A stretch of 64,000 bases of DNA from the NCBI GenBank assembly GCA_017745075.1, contig JAGIAD010000003.1, forward strand, positions 186,001 to 250,000, in the 5' to 3' direction. Positions within the stretch are counted from its first letter, which is position 1; each line of letters starts with the position of its first letter. The translations under genes and the position numbers were made by a program. Below are positions 62,272-64,000 of this stretch, piece after piece. This DNA is from Sphingobacteriaceae bacterium (GTDB lineage Bacteria; Bacteroidota; Bacteroidia; Sphingobacteriales; Sphingobacteriaceae). The notes below the pieces were generated by a model. The model did no database searches and was not told the DNA's origin. It saw only the letters and a program-made list of their open reading frames with translations.

Positions 62272-63762
62272 ATGAACAAAACGCTATTAAAGCAAAAGGC
62301 TTTGGCCCTTGCTGTTGCTGCATTTGTTACTTCAACAGTAATAATCAGTGCCTGTAAAAAGAACAATGAGCCGGAAACCCCTGAAACCCCTTCGCCGGTA
62401 ACACTAAAAGATTATTCGGTAAACCCTGCTTTGGTAAAAGCAATGCCAGGTTTCGAAAGCCTGAACATTACTACTTTAATCAGTTCGGACGATGTACTGC
62501 CTGAATCGCCAAATTTCATATTCGGTGCACAGCCTGATGGTGCAGGAATAATTAAAAACCCTTCAGGTGAAGGTTTTATCATGATTAACAACCATGAAAT
62601 TCTTCAGTCGGTATCGCGCGTGTACCTGGATAAAAACTTTAAACCGGTAAAGGGAGAATACATTGTTGATTCGGATGGCGGTATGACCCGTCTTTGTTCT
62701 GCTACCCTGGCAACTCCCGAAGAACATGGCTTTCCTAAACCAGTTTTCTTAACTGCCGGTGAAAGTGGTGCAGAATCGATGATTCATGCCATCGATCCGC
62801 TTGCAGCTGCCGATAAAAAGAACAAACAAAGAACCGTTAGTGCATTGGGCAGATGGAGTGCAGAAAATGCAGTACCACTACCCAAAGGAGCATTTGCAGG
62901 TAAAACTGTAATCATGATCGGTGAAGACGAGAGCGACGGACAGTTGGCCATGTATGTTTCCAATACACAGGGCGATTTGGAAAACGGCAAGTTATATGTG
63001 ATGAAACGCAGCAATAACGATCCGATTGAAACCAACATGGATAAGGGACAAACCTACGACGTAGAATTTGTAGAGCTTGACAATGTAAAAAGCAGTACCG
63101 GCGCCCAGTTACAGCAACAAACCATCGATAAAAAGGCTTTAATGTTAGCGCGTGTAGAAGATATCGATTACAGAAAAGGCAGTGCTGCCAACGGACGCGA
63201 AATATACTTTACTGCAACTGGTGTTAGCCAGGGCGATAAAATTACCCCTGTAAGTGGTAAAACCATGTGGGGGCGTGTATATAAACTGGTACTGGATGCG
63301 AACAACCCGTTAAAAGGTAAACTGGAAGTAGCTGTTGATGGAAACGACAATCCTGGAAAAAGCATCGTAAATCCTGATAATCTTTGCGTTACTGAGAACT
63401 ACGTATACATCCAGGAAGATGGCGATTCGTTTTACAAAAACAACGATCACGACGGAACCATCTGGCAGTTTGCAATGGCTTCAAAATCGCTAAAACCGAT
63501 GTTGCAGATGAACCACCGCAGAACAGACGCCACATTTAATGCAAAATACAACCCAGGAAACAATACACAGTTAAGCAGCTGGGAATATGGTGCCATGTAC
63601 GATATTTCTGCTTTAACCGGTATCCCGGATACATTTGTGGTGAATTTACACCCACACACCTGGACAAATGACAAATACAAAAATGCCGATGGTGGTACAA
63701 CCAGATTGGTTAACAACAACGAAGGTGGACAAGTAGTAATTGTTCGCGGCGTTTCTAAATAA
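62272..63762 (+). CDS. PhoX/DUF839-like lipoprotein (possible phosphatase)
   Basis: From the start at 62272 a lipoprotein signal ends in VIISAC. The protein (496 residues) has DUF839/PhoX landmarks: GEGFIMINNHE near residue 106, TRLCSATLATPEEHGFPKPVFLTAG-like sequence (landmark FLTAGESGAESM), NPDNLCVTENYVYIQEDGD and NLHPHTW near the end. PhoX proteins are calcium/iron-dependent alkaline phosphatases with a six-bladed propeller, but many DUF839 proteins have other or unknown roles. A strong terminator follows. Confidence 0.78.
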   Translation: MNKTLLKQKALALAVAAFVTSTVIISACKKNNEPETPETPSPVTLKDYSVNPALVKAMPGFESLNITTLISSDDVLPESPNFIFGAQPDGAGIIKNPSGEGFIMINNHEILQSVSRVYLDKNFKPVKGEYIVDSDGGMTRLCSATLATPEEHGFPKPVFLTAGESGAESMIHAIDPLAAADKKNKQRTVSALGRWSAENAVPLPKGAFAGKTVIMIGEDESDGQLAMYVSNTQGDLENGKLYVMKRSNNDPIETNMDKGQTYDVEFVELDNVKSSTGAQLQQQTIDKKALMLARVEDIDYRKGSAANGREIYFTATGVSQGDKITPVSGKTMWGRVYKLVLDANNPLKGKLEVAVDGNDNPGKSIVNPDNLCVTENYVYIQEDGDSFYKNNDHDGTIWQFAMASKSLKPMLQMNHRRTDATFNAKYNPGNNTQLSSWEYGAMYDISALTGIPDTFVVNLHPHTWTNDKYKNADGGTTRLVNNNEGGQVVIVRGVSK

Positions 63763-63778
63763 CCCAATACGCTTTCTC

Positions 63779-63813
63779 ATCCCTTTCAGCAAATGCTGGA
63801 AGGGATTTTTCTA
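63779..63813 (+). terminator. Terminator after PhoX-like gene
   Basis: ATCCCTTTCAGC and GCTGGAAGGGAT pair (one mismatch) around a 4-base loop, followed by a T-rich tail TTTTTCTATTT, 17 bases after the stop codon. Confidence 0.88.
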
Positions 63814-63836
63814 TTTATTTCAACTCCTATGCAAGT

Positions 63837-64000
63837 ATGCTGAGCTTAAAAAAAACTGTCTTTTTCGCATCCTTAATCGCCCTGACTAGCCTTCTTTCTA
63901 TTTTCTGCAAAATGGAAAACAAAACAATTGCAGAACAGGTTAAAGCAGATTTCGACCAGCAGCTCATTGAATTTCAAAACATTGTTGATCAAAAATTATT
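63837..64000 (+). CDS. Start of a lipoprotein gene (3' partial)
   Basis: The first 54 codons read MLSLKKTVFFASLIALTSLL-type signal with lipobox SIFC, then KMENKTIAEQVKADFDQQLIEF in part (landmark ADFDQQLIEFQNIVDQKL). The frame is open to the window edge. In related genomes a cytochrome-c peroxidase-like gene can follow, but the visible part is too short to decide. Confidence 0.6.
   Translation, partial: MLSLKKTVFFASLIALTSLLSIFCKMENKTIAEQVKADFDQQLIEFQNIVDQKL

Overview
The window looks like a chromosomal stretch of a Bacteroidota bacterium of the Sphingobacteriaceae, most like Pedobacter. This rests on protein families and signals, not on a database search. It has four SusC/SusD pairs, FecI-type sigma and FecR anti-sigma pairs, a type IX secretion type B C-terminal domain, TPR-LuxR membrane regulators, lipoproteins with a Cys lipobox, and Bacteroidota-style promoters (TAnnTTTG at -7) instead of strong Shine-Dalgarno sites. 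I see no tRNA, rRNA, CRISPR array, integrase or intact transposase.

Layout. 1-1451: 3' end of a large secreted Ig-repeat adhesin-like protein. 1618-13528: minus-strand polysaccharide utilisation locus (PUL 1) with sigma factor, anti-sigma, SusC, SusD, a Tat-exported GH116 enzyme and an RbsD/FucU-like lipoprotein; a 292-bp tandem repeat array separates sigma from anti-sigma. 13687-15743: an AraC-type regulator and a divergent M57-type metallopeptidase. 16034-27190: PUL 2 (sigma, anti-sigma, SusC, SusD, DUF3823 protein, GH29 alpha-L-fucosidase, GH43-like enzyme), with a broken second RbsD/FucU copy. 27498-28224: decayed esterase. 28239-34518: PUL 3 (SusC, SusD, sulfatase), with no sigma pair and a leader of about 340 nt. 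Fucosidase, sulfatase and possible sugar mutarotase suggest fucose-rich and sulfated glycans as food; this is inference.

35230-41125: an envelope redox region. A two-component system and a cytochrome b561-like protein form one operon. A thioredoxin, ApbE flavin transferase, DUF4266 and DUF3570 proteins form a second. The same pair of TGAAG boxes lies at the same distance from the -7 element in front of both, so the response regulator probably controls both.

41378-47942: a fourth SusC/SusD pair with two tiny membrane proteins and a fatty-acid hydroxylase/sterol desaturase family enzyme. It is preceded by an 18-codon reading frame ending CPSCCC and a terminator-like hairpin, which looks like a cysteine-sensing attenuator.

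48090-60373: an unusual envelope cluster built of duplicated parts. Two paralogous TPR-membrane-LuxR regulators each diverge from a small DUF4870-like membrane protein, and the two promoters share four GTAG boxes at exactly 0, 11, 33 and 44 bp, 17 bp before the -33 position. Downstream are a TssD/Hcp-like protein with a Sec signal peptide, a SUFU-domain protein, a SUKH-like protein, lipoproteins, and paired membrane families. This cluster and its operator are the best candidates for an undescribed system. 60555-64000: an S41 peptidase, a PhoX/DUF839 protein and the start of a further lipoprotein.
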